DNA of 64,000 nt from assembly GCA_905182995.1 (NCBI GenBank), contig CAJJDP010000034.1:1-64000 (forward strand), read 5' to 3'. Positions 51,515 through 63,248 of this stretch are shown in pieces; position 1 is the first letter of the stretch; each line of letters begins with the position of its first letter. The DNA comes from Paramecium octaurelia. Its lineage: Eukaryota > Ciliophora > Oligohymenophorea > Peniculida > Parameciidae. Both the position numbers and the translations under genes were made by a program. The notes under the pieces are model-generated. The model had not been told where the DNA came from. It saw nothing but the letters and a program-made list of their open reading frames with translations, and made no database searches.

Positions 51515-54217
51515 ATGCTGATAAGCGATTTTTTGGTAGCTGCAAAACCAGGCAAATAAAATAAAAAGGATAGTGAAGGAAGCCAACAATAGCCTAAATA
51601 GAAAAAGAAACTGAAACTAACTAATACTGTGTTTGAACCTTCCATTCATAGTTTGAAGGATTTTAAGTTCGAGGATGAGAATGATCAATAATAATAAATG
51701 GAATAAATTGATAAATTAAGCAATGCCATCTCCTCATAGCCCATGCTTAATATTATCAGATTGAACACTCCAAAAACTACAACTTCGCTTAAGAAATTAA
51801 TAGAGTAATAAGAAGAAGATCAAATGACCAGACATCTCAAATTTAGACAGGAAGATGTGAGTTATCTATTTACACTCTTGCTTAATGAGACCAAATCCCA
51901 AATGAAAGAATTGAAGGATGATTATTAAAGTGAGAATGAATATTTGCAATATTTTTTACCTCCATTTATAAATGAAACCTTAGCTTATGTTAAAAGTACA
52001 GCAGAAGACATGGCAAAAAAGTATAGAAGTCCCTCATTACCACTTCCCTTAAGATATCAATTGATGATCGATAGAAAAAACACTATACTTGGAAAGTATT
52101 TAGTTTTGGAAGCAGTTGAAGGGGACTTCGATTAAGCAGAGAAATACACATGGAAAAAGACATGCATTAGCGAATACTTTGAGTTCATAGCTGCCAAGAG
52201 TTACATTGTCTAGATATTCATCTAAAATGAAAGAGAATATGTAAATTTGCTAGGAATCATCTCTAAACAAGAATCAAATAGAGATAAAAATTTAATTTAC
52301 CTTCCATGGAATTAAAGAGTTATTAACTCTCTTAAAATACCCAATATTGCTGTAGAATCTAATAATAACAAATAAAACATATATAAATTGAGATAATCCT
52401 ATGTGCCTTTAACTTATCCTAATTTTGAGGAATTGTATCCCTATCAATTTTTAGTGCATTTGAATCCCATTTTCTCTCCTGCCACTTATCTGATTGAACT
52501 CAAAGCTCTCCTCAATATTGGCAAATCAAAATACATGAATTGTTTGTTGTAACCATAAAATTACATTGAGCCTCGCCCCTTGATGAAATCAGCCTATGAA
52601 TTCGGAGTTCCTCTGTTGTAAATCACTGAAGAGTATCTTAAAAATAATAAAAAATTCAATCAATCCTAAATGAGTGCCATCAGACACTCAACCAATTACA
52701 CACACCCCTTTACATTGATTAATGGACCTCCAGGGACTGGTAAGACTTACACATCAATGGGCATAATGAATATTGTTATGCAAAGAATGAATTAACTTAA
52801 TGAGGATAGTATTATCTTAGCTTGTGGTCATTCCAATACAGTTATTAATGATTGGGTTAGAAAAATCAATAAGGAATTCTCCAATGCAAAAGTTATGAGA
52901 ATAGGTGTGGCTGAAAAATCAGATCCTGACATTTATGATTATTGTTTAGAAATCAAAACATAAAGGTAATTCTTTATGAAATTTACTCCAGAATATGAAA
53001 AAAAATCTATTTGCGAATTAATTAAACCCAACAAATAAAAGTATGATCAATTGACTCTTATTCATATCAAATAAAAGATAGCGTAGTTGAATGAAAAGAT
53101 CTATGACCTCAAAGATTTTTATGAGGATTTAGATCAATAATAACAATTCTCTGTTGACACCGATTTGTATAGACTGGAATCATAGAAAAAGGATCTAAGA
53201 AGATTCTACTCCACACTCATCTAAATTCTTGGATAAAACAAGGAAACCTATAAAGAAATGATGCTAAAAAATTTGCAAGGCATTTAAATTATTGTCTCCA
53301 CTCTAACTAGTTGTGCTTCATCCTTGCTTGAATAGTACATGGAAGATAAATATGTCTCCATGTGCATTATCGATGAAGCTCCTATGTGTTTTGAACCTTC
53401 CACTCTGATCCCGCTGTCCAAGCACAAGATCTACAAACTAGTACTGATTGGAGATCATAGACAATTAGGCCCTGTCATCTATGACAACACCAATGCTTTC
53501 GAATACAATTACAATAGGAGTCTGTATGAAAGGCTTCTACAAACTACTTAGCAATTCATTATGCTCAATGTTCAGTATCGATCTATGCAAAATCTTAGTA
53601 GAGTCACGTCTCAATTTTTCTATGAGGGAAAAGTGTAGGATTCAGAATCTGTGAGTAAGATGCAATTTCCAGAATATTTGGCAAACAAATTGAATAATTC
53701 AAATAATTTCCTATTTTTCGATGTTCATGGTGGCACATAATTCAACAGCAATAATTCACTATTCAATGAATATGAAGCTTATGGAGTATTCTATTTAGTG
53801 TGTTACTTGTTATAAGATTATAATGATCAAAATGAAAAACCAATATCAATTATTACTCCTTATCGGGCTTAGGTCAAACTGATTAAAAGATATCTCTATA
53901 AATTCAACCCAAAGCTCTTGGATTATGTTGAAATCGATACCATCGATGCATTTCAGGGCAAAGAAAACGATATCATGATAATTTCACTCGTTAGGAGTGA
54001 AGGTCTTGGATTTTTGACGGACTACAGAAGGGCTAATGTTGCTACTTCAAGGGCTTAATATGGGTAATTCATATTTGGAAATTCCAAAGCTTTATTGAAT
54101 GAGCAACGGCTATGGAGTCCTCTTTATTAATATCTTTATTAAAGAAAATAAATTAAAAGTTTTGGAGACTAAGAAGCCTACGATCCAAATTTTTTCCAAA
54201 ATATTTTAAATTAGTGA
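51515..54217 (+). CDS. SF1 RNA/DNA helicase, UPF1/Sen1-like, 900 residues
   Basis: The frame is intronless over 2.7 kb. The helicase motifs are in order: motif I GPPGTGKTYTS (near residue 404), motif II CIIDEAP (near 618), motif III IGDHRQLGP (645), motif IV LNVQYR, then ITPYRAQVKLIKRYL, motif V TIDAFQGKENDIMI (809) and motif VI YRRANVATSRAQ (837). This is the UPF1-like SF1B group (UPF1, Sen1/senataxin, SMUBP2), which unwinds RNA or RNA-DNA duplexes. The UPF1 zinc-binding CH domain is not visible in the 400-residue N-terminal part, so Sen1-like or a divergent member is more likely than UPF1 itself. Motif II is DEAP rather than the common DEAS/DEAT. Confidence 0.9.
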
Positions 54218-55890
54218 TTATGTACATATATATAACTTAACATTCTAATTTCATTTTTTTAATCATCAAATTTAACAAATTTGGTCTTTAGTTAAAAAAA
54301 AAATGAAAATCTAATTTTTCTATTAAATTATAAAAACTTTAATATATATTAGAATATTGTTCTTTTCAAATATTTTTAGAGAGAAAATACCATATAATAA
54401 GAATCAGAAATTCACCTTTTATTTTGCTAGTTTTTGTATAAGACCACTAACGAATGAAGTGGTTTGTTTTAGAGACCATTTTATTTGAGTTTATATTGTT
54501 CTTTAAGAAATAAGTCAGCATCTTATGGATCACTTTTCATATTGCAATCCTGTATTTTTTAGTTACCCAATAAGTAGTTTTAGAGATTTTGAATGAGCTT
54601 AGATTTGAAGTACATCTATTATTCAATGTTTTGTAGCTGTTTTAGTTGTTGCATTTATATTTTTTATTTATATTTACGAAAATTTATGATAAATTATCAA
54701 TTATTAAATAAAAACAGATTAAAATTTAACCGCACCAAAGATTTTATTTTATGATTTTCTCTTACATATCCACAACATTTTATATCCACATTGAATTCAT
54801 AAAATTCCTGCATCAATCTGTATAAATTAATTTATCGAAGTGAAAATTGTAATAATTCTTACTTCGATAAATGCTTGGTTGATTTTTATGTGTGTACGAG
54901 TTGATTATCCTATATCTAAATCTAAATTTCCTTTGCATGGTTTGATTTGTAAAAAAATTTCAGATTTCTAAAATGTTTTGGCGTCTATTAAATTTGTAAT
55001 AGAGGTTTTAAACTACTTTATTTGTAAAATACTTTTTTTAAAGTTTTATATTCGAATATGATCAATATCGAATCTGAAAGTAATTTAAATTATAAAAAGA
55101 ATTCTCTAAAATAGAGATCAATTCTCTAGAACATTTGAAGAAGTATAATTAATACTAAATATAGATTAGAATTATGATATTCAGAGGGCTGAGTTAACTA
55201 AATTGACTGTTAATATGATGAATAACAAATCACGCATTAAATTAATTTTCAGAATTATTTAATTTCTATTTTATTTGTACTAGAACATATTAGGAAATTC
55301 TAAAATAATAAAATTATTCCAATATATAATAAAAATTTATTTTTAATAGTTAAATTAACTATGCTAATGTGAAATAAGTTAAAATATGTGGTCATGAGAT
55401 GATTTTCAATCAGATTTTTAAAATTATAAGATGATTAAATATACAATAGATCATCAAATTATCGAATCCATTTTAATGCTGATCTTGTTTTTTATAATTA
55501 CTGTCATGTTTAAATATTAATATATGTTAATTTATTCGACTATTTTTTCACATTGATAAGCATGAAAAGAGTTCAAACTTTATATTTAGTTAAAAAAAAT
55601 GATTAATTTAAATTTTCTATTATTTGATTATTTCTTATGATTGATGAAGGGATAAGAGTATGATCGAGGGATAATATTAAAGATGAGTTTTTTATGAAAT
55701 TAATTCTTAAGATCAGTTAGATTGATGCTTACTTTATTTGAGATTGAATATACTATTGGACAACGATTGATTGCTCGAATTAATAATTCTACTTACTAAT
55801 TAAACTTGAATTATTGTTATCTTAGAACTGATTTTTTAAATAATTTGATTGATAATTTATTTATATATATATACGAGTTTTCTGAATAAA
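54218..55890. other. Long intergenic stretch, nothing recognised
   Basis: This 1,673-bp stretch is extremely AT-rich, with TGA in all frames. It is the largest gene-free gap after 14 kb. Besides the hairpin at 54,830-54,872, I see no repeat, RNA gene or conserved frame. It may hold a fully decayed gene copy. Confidence 0.5.
54830..54872. other. Hairpin with 12-bp perfect stem
   Basis: ATTTATCGAAGT (54,830-54,841) and its exact reverse complement ACTTCGATAAAT (54,861-54,872) flank a 19-nt A/T loop. It lies alone in gene-free DNA. It could be a structured RNA, a protein-binding palindrome or a chance event. Confidence 0.45.
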
Positions 55891-58259
55891 ATGTACCTTA
55901 ATGACCTTCATGCAAGCAATTACTAAATGTAATCACCTGTTGCAGAACAGAGATTGTTGTATCAAGAGGCATTTGGATAAATAAGACCAAAACAAATTCA
56001 CACATAGTCTAAGTTGAAAGACTTATTATTGAAAGCTATAATGAAATTAAGGAAATATACAAAAATAAAGAACATCTATTTATTAAGCAAACAGCAATTG
56101 CTGGCATTTAACGATGTGTCTAGTTGTCATAATACATTTGTGAAAAAGGAGAAGGAGACTACCCAATTTGAAAAATAATATTACCAATACAAATAATAGA
56201 ATCTCAGTTTACAATTGATAGTAACAAATCTAATGAATATGGTTAGAATGCAAGGCTTAAGGAGTATAAAGGCAAGTCATCCTTTGCTAATATTTTGGAG
56301 CTTTTTAAAATTTTTATTGGTTCTTCATTTATGCTTTATTTTTCCACTGTCAGACTCCTTCAACCAACAACTAGACGAGTTCATTCAGATTTAACAACCA
56401 ATATTTTTTATTGAAATCGTTATCTTAGCAGTGGATATAATAATGAGATTAAATGTACAAATTTACAATAAGGGCACTGTGATAACATAAACAAAATAAA
56501 TAATTGTTCAATATTTTAGGAAGGAATTCCTAATTGACTTTGGAGGGTTGTTGGGATTGCTGGCATTCTTGTTCTCTTAATTTACACCCTTAAAATATCT
56601 ATTTGTACTCAAAATAAAGGAATTATCAAATTTCATGGAAGTATTCAAGTATGAGATTGATCCCAAAGGCAAATTCAAGAGCCACTTGAAATTAATGACT
56701 TTATTGATAACTGTCGTTTTGTTAGCTCATTGTTTTGCTTGCGTTTGGATTGGTGTTGGTCAGCATTCATTGAATAATAATTGGATTGTTTTGAGAGATT
56801 TACAAAATGCTCATTGGCTGGAAATCTATGTGAATGGTTTGTATTTTGCGATTACTACAATGACCACCGTTGGATATGGGGATATTACACCAATAAACCC
56901 GTATGAGGTGTCTGTTAGCATTTGTTTAACTCTATTCTCCTCATGTATATTCGCCTATGTTTTTAACACAATCACATCGATTTTAAAAGATCTAGACGCA
57001 AATAAAAGCAAAATCAAGCATGACCTAGAGATCCTGAGTCTGTATATGAAGAAACGTAATATCGATTCAGATCTGCAAAAGAGAGTTGAGAAGTACTGAA
57101 TTAAAAATTATAAGTAGTTATCTTAGATTGGTGTACAAGCATTAGCCTTCAATTTAGGAGAAGAAGATCTTCAATAAGTTAAGCCCCCAATTGAGATAGG
57201 AGCTAAATGAATAAGATAAAGGTGTAATGTTACTGAAACAACCTGCTTTGGTGAACAATTTTTCCTTGAAGTTCCTAAGAGATTTGATCGAAAGCATCTA
57301 AGAAATTAATTTGACTCCGAATGAACAATTGCCTAATGATTAAGGTTTGAATATACTTTAGAAAGGGGAGCTTAAGTTACTTTTTGGCGAACATTAAACA
57401 TTAGTAGGCTATTTGAAACCAGGAGATGGAATTGGTGTGAAGTCTTTGTTTAATGGACAGAATTAAAGTACTAGATTAAGTTGTAAAAGTGAAGGTTTTT
57501 CATAGGTGTATTAGATTTCATAGAATGACTTTTTTAAGAAGTTGAAAGATGCAGATTTAGATTAATATTATTAAATTAAAGATAAGATTATGTAGAATAA
57601 TTATGACAATTTATATGAGAAATGTTTGTTGTGCAGAAAGTTTGGACACGAGATTTGTGAAGACATTTATTTCAATTTGAATAAGGAATTAATTTTAGCC
57701 AAGTATAGACATTCGGTCAATCAGGAAAGGAAAATTGGATATATTAGGAAGAGAAAACATAAATTCAGAGTTTTTTAGGCTTTGGATATTAAACGGTAGA
57801 GTGCAACACAGTGTTATTAAAAGTCGATGAAATTTATGAAGATGTCTCAAAAGTTGAATGAAGAAAATGATGAGAATTCGGAGAGTTACAAAAGCGATGT
57901 AATTGTTAAATAATAAACAAGAGTCATATGATGACTTGGAAGAATAAAGGCATTGTCTTGATGAGTAGAAGGATAATATCACTGTGTTTATTGACAGAGA
58001 GAATTCCATGAAGGATGTCAATAAGGAGGAGAGGAAGATTGTGAGAAGCAAGGTCAAAGGTCCATCATTAGTGAGAATGCTACAAAACTTTTCTTCTTTA
58101 AAGGTGTGGCAAGATGATTTCTTTATTCTGGGAGATTTTGACAAGATGAAATGTTTTCGGATGTACTATCCAACACATAACTTTGATCAAGTTATCAAGT
58201 ATTACAATTAAAAGAGAAAGAGAATCAACAAAACTCTATTAAAAGTGTAATAGAGATGA
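55891..58259 (+). CDS. Voltage-gated K+ channel of the CNG/EAG type, 773 residues
   Basis: Introns at 57,093-57,114 (a 34-nt version also fits) and 57,899-57,923 are removed. The transmembrane part (about residues 125-390) contains FFIEIVILAVDIIMRLNV (S2/S3 region), FLIDFGGLLGLLAFLF, a weakly charged S4-like PLKYLFVLKIKELSNF, S5, and the pore helix and filter TTMTTVGYGDITP, so it is K+-selective. The C-linker shows LYMKKRNIDSDLQKRVEKY, typical of CNG/EAG/HCN channels. A cyclic-nucleotide-binding-like domain follows (NILQKGELKLLF, LVGYLKPGDGIGVKSLF), but the phosphate-binding cassette is degenerate. The channel sits in the plasma or ciliary membrane by family knowledge. A basic, Lys-rich tail ends the protein. 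Confidence 0.9.
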
Positions 58260-58400
58260 GTGTTATTATTAAGATTAAAATTTATTTATGTTTTTTGATC
58301 AAATATGTTATTTAAATATGATCTAATATTTGGAGGGATATATATATGACATGTAATTGCTAATTAATTTTAATAATAATTTTCATCCGTTAATAATTTA

Positions 58401-60325
58401 ATGTATTCATCCATTCGAGAATCCCCTCAAAGACATGACACAAGGTCTTTTGTCCAAGAAATTGAGTTCTTAAAGGCTAAGTGCCAGGAATTAGAAACAG
58501 AGAATAGATTGCTGTTTGAAGAACAATAATAATTATAAAGAAGAGCCCATGACATAGTAACGAATGACTCTAACGTTGAATCCTACATCAAAGAAAATAA
58601 CATGTTGTAGACTGAGAATGAGAAACTTATCAAGTTATCCCGACAGAGAAAAACAGATGCTGACTTATGGAAATCCAAATATGAAAATCAATTGCAATAG
58701 ATTTTATAAATGAAATCCAATTATGAATTCGAAATCAAACAACTAAATGCTGAATTATAGAAGCTAGGAGCTGTCCTGTCACAGGCAGAAGCAGAAAGAT
58801 AAAGACAATTGGTTGGTATATCTGGCCAAATAGAGAGTTAATCTAATTAAGATTTCGAGAATCTAAAGAAGGCCACTAATTTACAAATAGAGATAAGTGA
58901 GAGTTAGATTAGAAAACTACGAGATCATATTGATGAATAAAATAATGAAATCAGTGATCTCCAATAAAAAATATTAAGACAAAAAACTGAAGATGACATC
59001 TAAATAGAAAGATTGCTTAAGGAAAATGAGTTACTTAGAGTCAAAATTCATCAGTAAGAATCAGAGAAGCAAAGAGAACTAGAACACATGAATGATAACC
59101 TAAATAATTTCTCATAACAATAGATTTAATTGTTGAAACATGAATTCGCCAGATAATCAGATGTCTAATAATCCGAAATAGATAAACTTAAAGGATTACT
59201 TGAAATTAAGAATGCAGAAATAGAAACATTACTTGGATAAAATGCTAAAAATAAGTAAATGTTTGAGGATTAAATCAATGATTTGAGAACTGAAATCTAA
59301 ATTTTAAAGTAGAAATTACTAGATCAAGAAAGATAAGCAAGAGTGATTCTTGAAACATCTCTTAAAGATCAATAAAACTAACATTAAAGAGATTAAGAGA
59401 CATTGAAATCATACTATCAAACATAAATTATTAATCTAGAAAAAGAAATCAATGATTTGAAGGGAATTATCGAACACAAAAATCAATAAATCTAAATCTA
59501 AATTGAGGAAAAGAATTTACAAAGATAACAATTAGAACAATTAATAGTTGATTTGAGAAGAGAAATTGAAAATTAAAAATTAATTACATTTGAATAAGAA
59601 AAATAAAAAAATAATGAAATCAATGAATTAGATGATCAATTCTAAAAATCTACATCTCTATTAAATGAAAATATCGATTAATAGAAATTGTAAATCCTGT
59701 TTTTGGAAGGTGAAATTGAAAAACTTAAAGAAATGTTATCACAAAAAACAAAAGATTAAGAATCATTAATAGCTTAATTTAATTTACATAAGAGATAATT
59801 AGAGGATGATATTAGAAGATTGAAAGATGAAATTCATTCTCTAAAACAAGAAATATTATCAATCACAAGTTCCAAGAATTAAGAAATTCAAGATCTTTAA
59901 TCCAAGAATGATAGAGTGACAATCCAATATCGAGAAAAACTCAGATAAAGTGATATCTCTTAAGAACAATAATTGTTAGAAATTAAAAGATTAAGAGAAA
60001 CTCTATCTGTTAAGGAATAGGAAAATGAAAATCTTGCAAATCAAAGAAACCTTTTAGACAAAGATTTAAAGAGAGCAAGAGATGAAATCGAATAATTTAA
60101 ATAGAGACAGTTAGCTTTAGAAAGAGAGAAGGTATCAATATGTATTTATTGTAGTTTACTTAATTGGAAGATTTGAAGAATAAATTGGAAGCCTCAAATT
60201 CCTATTAGATTAGTAATTTGAAAGCTGCTTATAATACTTAAATTAGTGTGTTGACTGAAGAAAATGTTCATCTGAAATAACAAATAGATCAGAGAAGAAT
60301 GTATGATTCCTCTGTTAGAATGTGA
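58401..60325 (+). CDS. Long coiled-coil protein, 633 residues
   Basis: One intron (60,132-60,154, 23 nt) lies near the end. Almost the whole protein after residue 20 is heptad sequence rich in Gln, Glu, Leu, Lys and Asn (for example FVQEIEFLKAKCQELETENR and KRARDEIEQFKQRQLALERE). There is no other domain. It ends QRRMYDSSVRM. It is similar in character to the protein encoded at 35,922-38,192, but I see no clear homology. Cytoskeletal or basal-body roles are common for such proteins, unproven here. It converges on the TauE-like gene with 55 bp between stops. Confidence 0.78.
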
Positions 60326-60380
60326 CTTTATTATATATATTATGAGATTCTGAAATTTATAATATCAAAACAAATAGACA

Positions 60381-61636
60381 TCAACACAAACGACCAAATT
60401 AAATAGATGAAAGAGGGTTATAATATACATCTTTTATTGATTGAAGAGGTAACACAACTAATCCAAAAGCAATTACAACTAGTAAAACTTAAATAATAAT
60501 TGATTCCCTTTTATATTTCTTAACTAACTTTTTTAAGATACCTGCAACCAAATAACTCCCACAACCAGATACACTCTAATTAAATTAAGAATTCATTACT
60601 GCCAATATTAAAAATTGCGAGAGTTGATACCCTCCAGATAAAGCTATTATGAACACAGATATAAACGAAGTGAACATAACAGTGAAAGTAGCAGAGGCAG
60701 CAGCTCTTGCAGGGTTGATTCCTGTTTCAAGCCAAACAGGTGTTAATACTACTCCTCCTCCTAAGCCAACCAGTCCTCCCAAAAACCCTGCTTTCATACT
60801 TGATTTTACAGTGATGTCATAAACTTCACTTATTTTCCCTCCAGAGAAGTCATAACCAATTGATTCTTTGAGAATCTCATCCTTCTTTATTTACTACCTG
60901 TATCTTTATACATTATAAAAGCCTATAGCAAAAATCATGAAATTGATAAAATGATATCCATATCCACAATAATCTATCCCAAGTATTGACGGAATAGTGG
61001 CTGCGCCTTTCAGTAAAGTCAATGCAACTACAATAATTACTGAGAGAGCTATTTCTTTAAGGTTTTCTGTAGGGTAAAGCTTAGATTCATTTTCCTTCAA
61101 CTATTACAAATTTTATGGCAATATGTTCTGATCAGTTATATTTATTTCTTTCATCTCAACCTAAATTAGAAGGTCATTTCTTTCTTTTTCCCTAACCTTT
61201 TTATAAACATTCTTTGTTTTGAGAAATACATTTAATAAAATGGCAAATAAAAATATCACTATAACCAATTTGGGTAACCACTTCCCACTTGCTACTCCTA
61301 AAATAGCTCCTGCTAAAAGCAGTGGAAGGGTTATCTATACTAGTTAATAATTGATTAATGGACTGCTCCCATCTTTCATCTAATTTTAACAATTGTATTG
61401 ATAATTACTTTTTCTCTTCCTAATCTAGCAAAATTACCTATACTTCCACCAAATAACATGATGTAGGTGTTCCAAATAGCTTGCTTACTCGAACACCCAA
61501 GCAAAACCATCATAACAGGAGATACAATGGGACCTCCCCCTATTCCACCTGCTTAAGCTAACCCAACTAATGATCCCAAAATTGCATATGAGATCCATGT
61601 AAAAGGTTCAGACAAGGATGGCATTTCATACTCCAT
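60381..61636 (-). CDS. TauE/SafE-family membrane permease, 408 residues
   Basis: One intron (61,380-61,408, 29 nt) is removed. The protein has two repeated halves, as the family does: GSLVGLAQAGGIGGGPIVSP with NTYIMLFGGSIGNF in the first, and KAGFLGGLVGLGGGVVLTPV with ARAAASATFTVMFTSF in the second. Eight or so hydrophobic segments are visible, with a charged cytosolic loop (EKERNDLLIQVEMKEI) between halves. Bacterial members export sulfite or sulfonates. Eukaryotic members are mostly uncharacterised, so the substrate is unknown. No separate signal peptide is seen; the first membrane segment starts near residue 13. Confidence 0.88.
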
Positions 61637-61817
61637 AAATAAATAATATTCTTTTAATGTAATTTTTTTGCTTAAATCTAATTTAATTAAAAACAGCATA
61701 ATATAAGTATACAATTAATTACATTTAGTTATTGCCAACAAATTGTAGAAATATTGAAATACAATATGTTATTGATATGTAATTAAATAAATAAAAAATA
61801 ATCAAATTGGTTTCCAA

Positions 61818-62670
61818 TCAATGGTGTCCATAAACGCCCTAACTTATTTTAAGGTTGCCTAATAGTTATTTTGATCGGCTTCCATTTAAGAAATCATTCC
61901 TCTCAATTTGTAGACTTCTTATAAGCACTTTCTTATGTCCCAGCAATATATCTTTTTCATCTTGGAGTAATGCTCTTTCCTACTCTATCGAGCTAATCTA
62001 AATTAGAGATAATAATTACTATTTTATTGGATTTAGAATTCAATTTAGATAAATTTTCTTTTACATCTTGTCTTTATAATTCAGAAATGGAGAGTTGGTT
62101 TTATAGTATATTGATTTTGGATTGCAATTTCAAATTGACTGATTTTTCATATTTTAAAGTATCGGAAGAATCAACTATCAAATCCTCAAGATTTTGTATC
62201 TGAACTTAAGATGAATACAATTTAGTAGTTAAAAATTCTTTCACTAAAGTTTAAAGCTTTTAATTGAGCTAATGCATCTTCTTCTGAATCAAATACACTA
62301 CTATTTATGGATAAATGTCCACTCGATCCAATCTCCTATTTTTCTTACTTTATTATTTATTATTGTTATTATTATTTTGTTCCTCCAATAATAAGTTGTG
62401 CATTTCAACTTAAGGACAATAATTTAAATCCGAGAGGATAAAACATTATCTTTCTCAATGATGAACATGTAGCTGTAAATCTATATAAATCTAGATCATT
62501 CAAAAATTCTCATATTCTTTGGATCAGTATCACCTTTGGTTTATTTCGTGATATACTTTAGGTAATCCTAGAAACAAAGAATTTTGATTATGCTTAATCT
62601 AATCATCTTTATGTTTTTAACTCAACTCTAATTCATCTAATTATGCAATTATTTTATCGAGTTTGTCCAT
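61818..62670 (-). CDS. Coiled-coil protein with F-box-like N-terminal part, 243 residues (exons uncertain)
   Basis: Five introns (62,599-62,626; 62,509-62,533; 62,383-62,409; 62,200-62,218; 61,998-62,019) make one open frame. After MDKLDKIIAQLDE comes EFLNDLDLYRFTATCSSLRK, which resembles the second half of an F-box. In another frame the preceding sequence reads LPKVILIQRI, the expected first half, but is separated by a TGA, so either my splicing is wrong or the motif is broken. An acidic stretch (SSVFDSEEDALAQLKAL) and a coiled coil (SIEQERALLQDEKDILLGHK) follow. F-box proteins recruit substrates to SCF ubiquitin ligases; I hold that call lightly. Confidence 0.5.
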
Positions 62671-62690
62671 AAATAAAAAATATTATAATA

Positions 62691-63227
62691 TCACTATCCT
62701 TCTGTTCCTCCAGTTTTCGATTTTGTTACTGTTTCAAATTGCAAATCTGAATTGGCTTTGATTTCTTTGTGGTTTTTAAGATGTGCAAAATAAAAAGCTG
62801 TTTATGAAAATTCACTTTAATTGATGCTGGCTAGCATGTTACCCAAGGCACAATAGGTGGAAACATCCAGTGATTTCAAATCTTGTCCTTATTTAAGAAT
62901 CTCGTCAAATGCAAAGAATGCTCTCTCATCCATATTATTTGTGCATTCTAGCAATTCAATGCTTATATCCATGGGTCGATTTGAATCATGAATTTTGTCA
63001 GTGAAAAATATACTCACAGAAGTGATCAGCATTCCTCCAATTAAATATCGTAGGCCAACTCTAAATTGCGTGAATCTTATTTGCCTGCGAAAGGAGCTTT
63101 CATATTTGGCTTGATGCTGTTGTATTTTTAAGGACATTCTTTCTTCGAAATTATCGATGAATTTTAATTTTTCGTCATAGAACACTTTCCAAATATTTTT
63201 CACCGATTAATAGGCTTTCTTAATCAT
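62691..63227 (-). CDS. Hypothetical protein with one membrane segment, 178 residues
   Basis: The gene is intronless. A basic N-terminus (MIKKAYQSVKNIWKVFYDEK) with an amphipathic look is followed by RQIRFTQFRVGLRYLIGG and a probable membrane helix (LIGGMLITSVSIFF, about residues 75-90), then a soluble half with FFAFDEILKQGQDLKSLD and CALGNMLASINQSEF. I recognise no family. The N-terminus could be a mitochondrial presequence. It lies 20 bp upstream of the F-box-like gene on the same strand and 21 bp from the divergent channel gene. Confidence 0.65.
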
Positions 63228-63248
63228 AAAATGTTGTATAATAATTTT
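63228..63248. promoter_or_regulatory. Shared divergent promoter, 21 bp
   Basis: Only 21 bp lie between the ATG of the single-TM protein (-) and the ATG of the channel gene (+). It is A/T-only apart from a single G. Confidence 0.45.
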
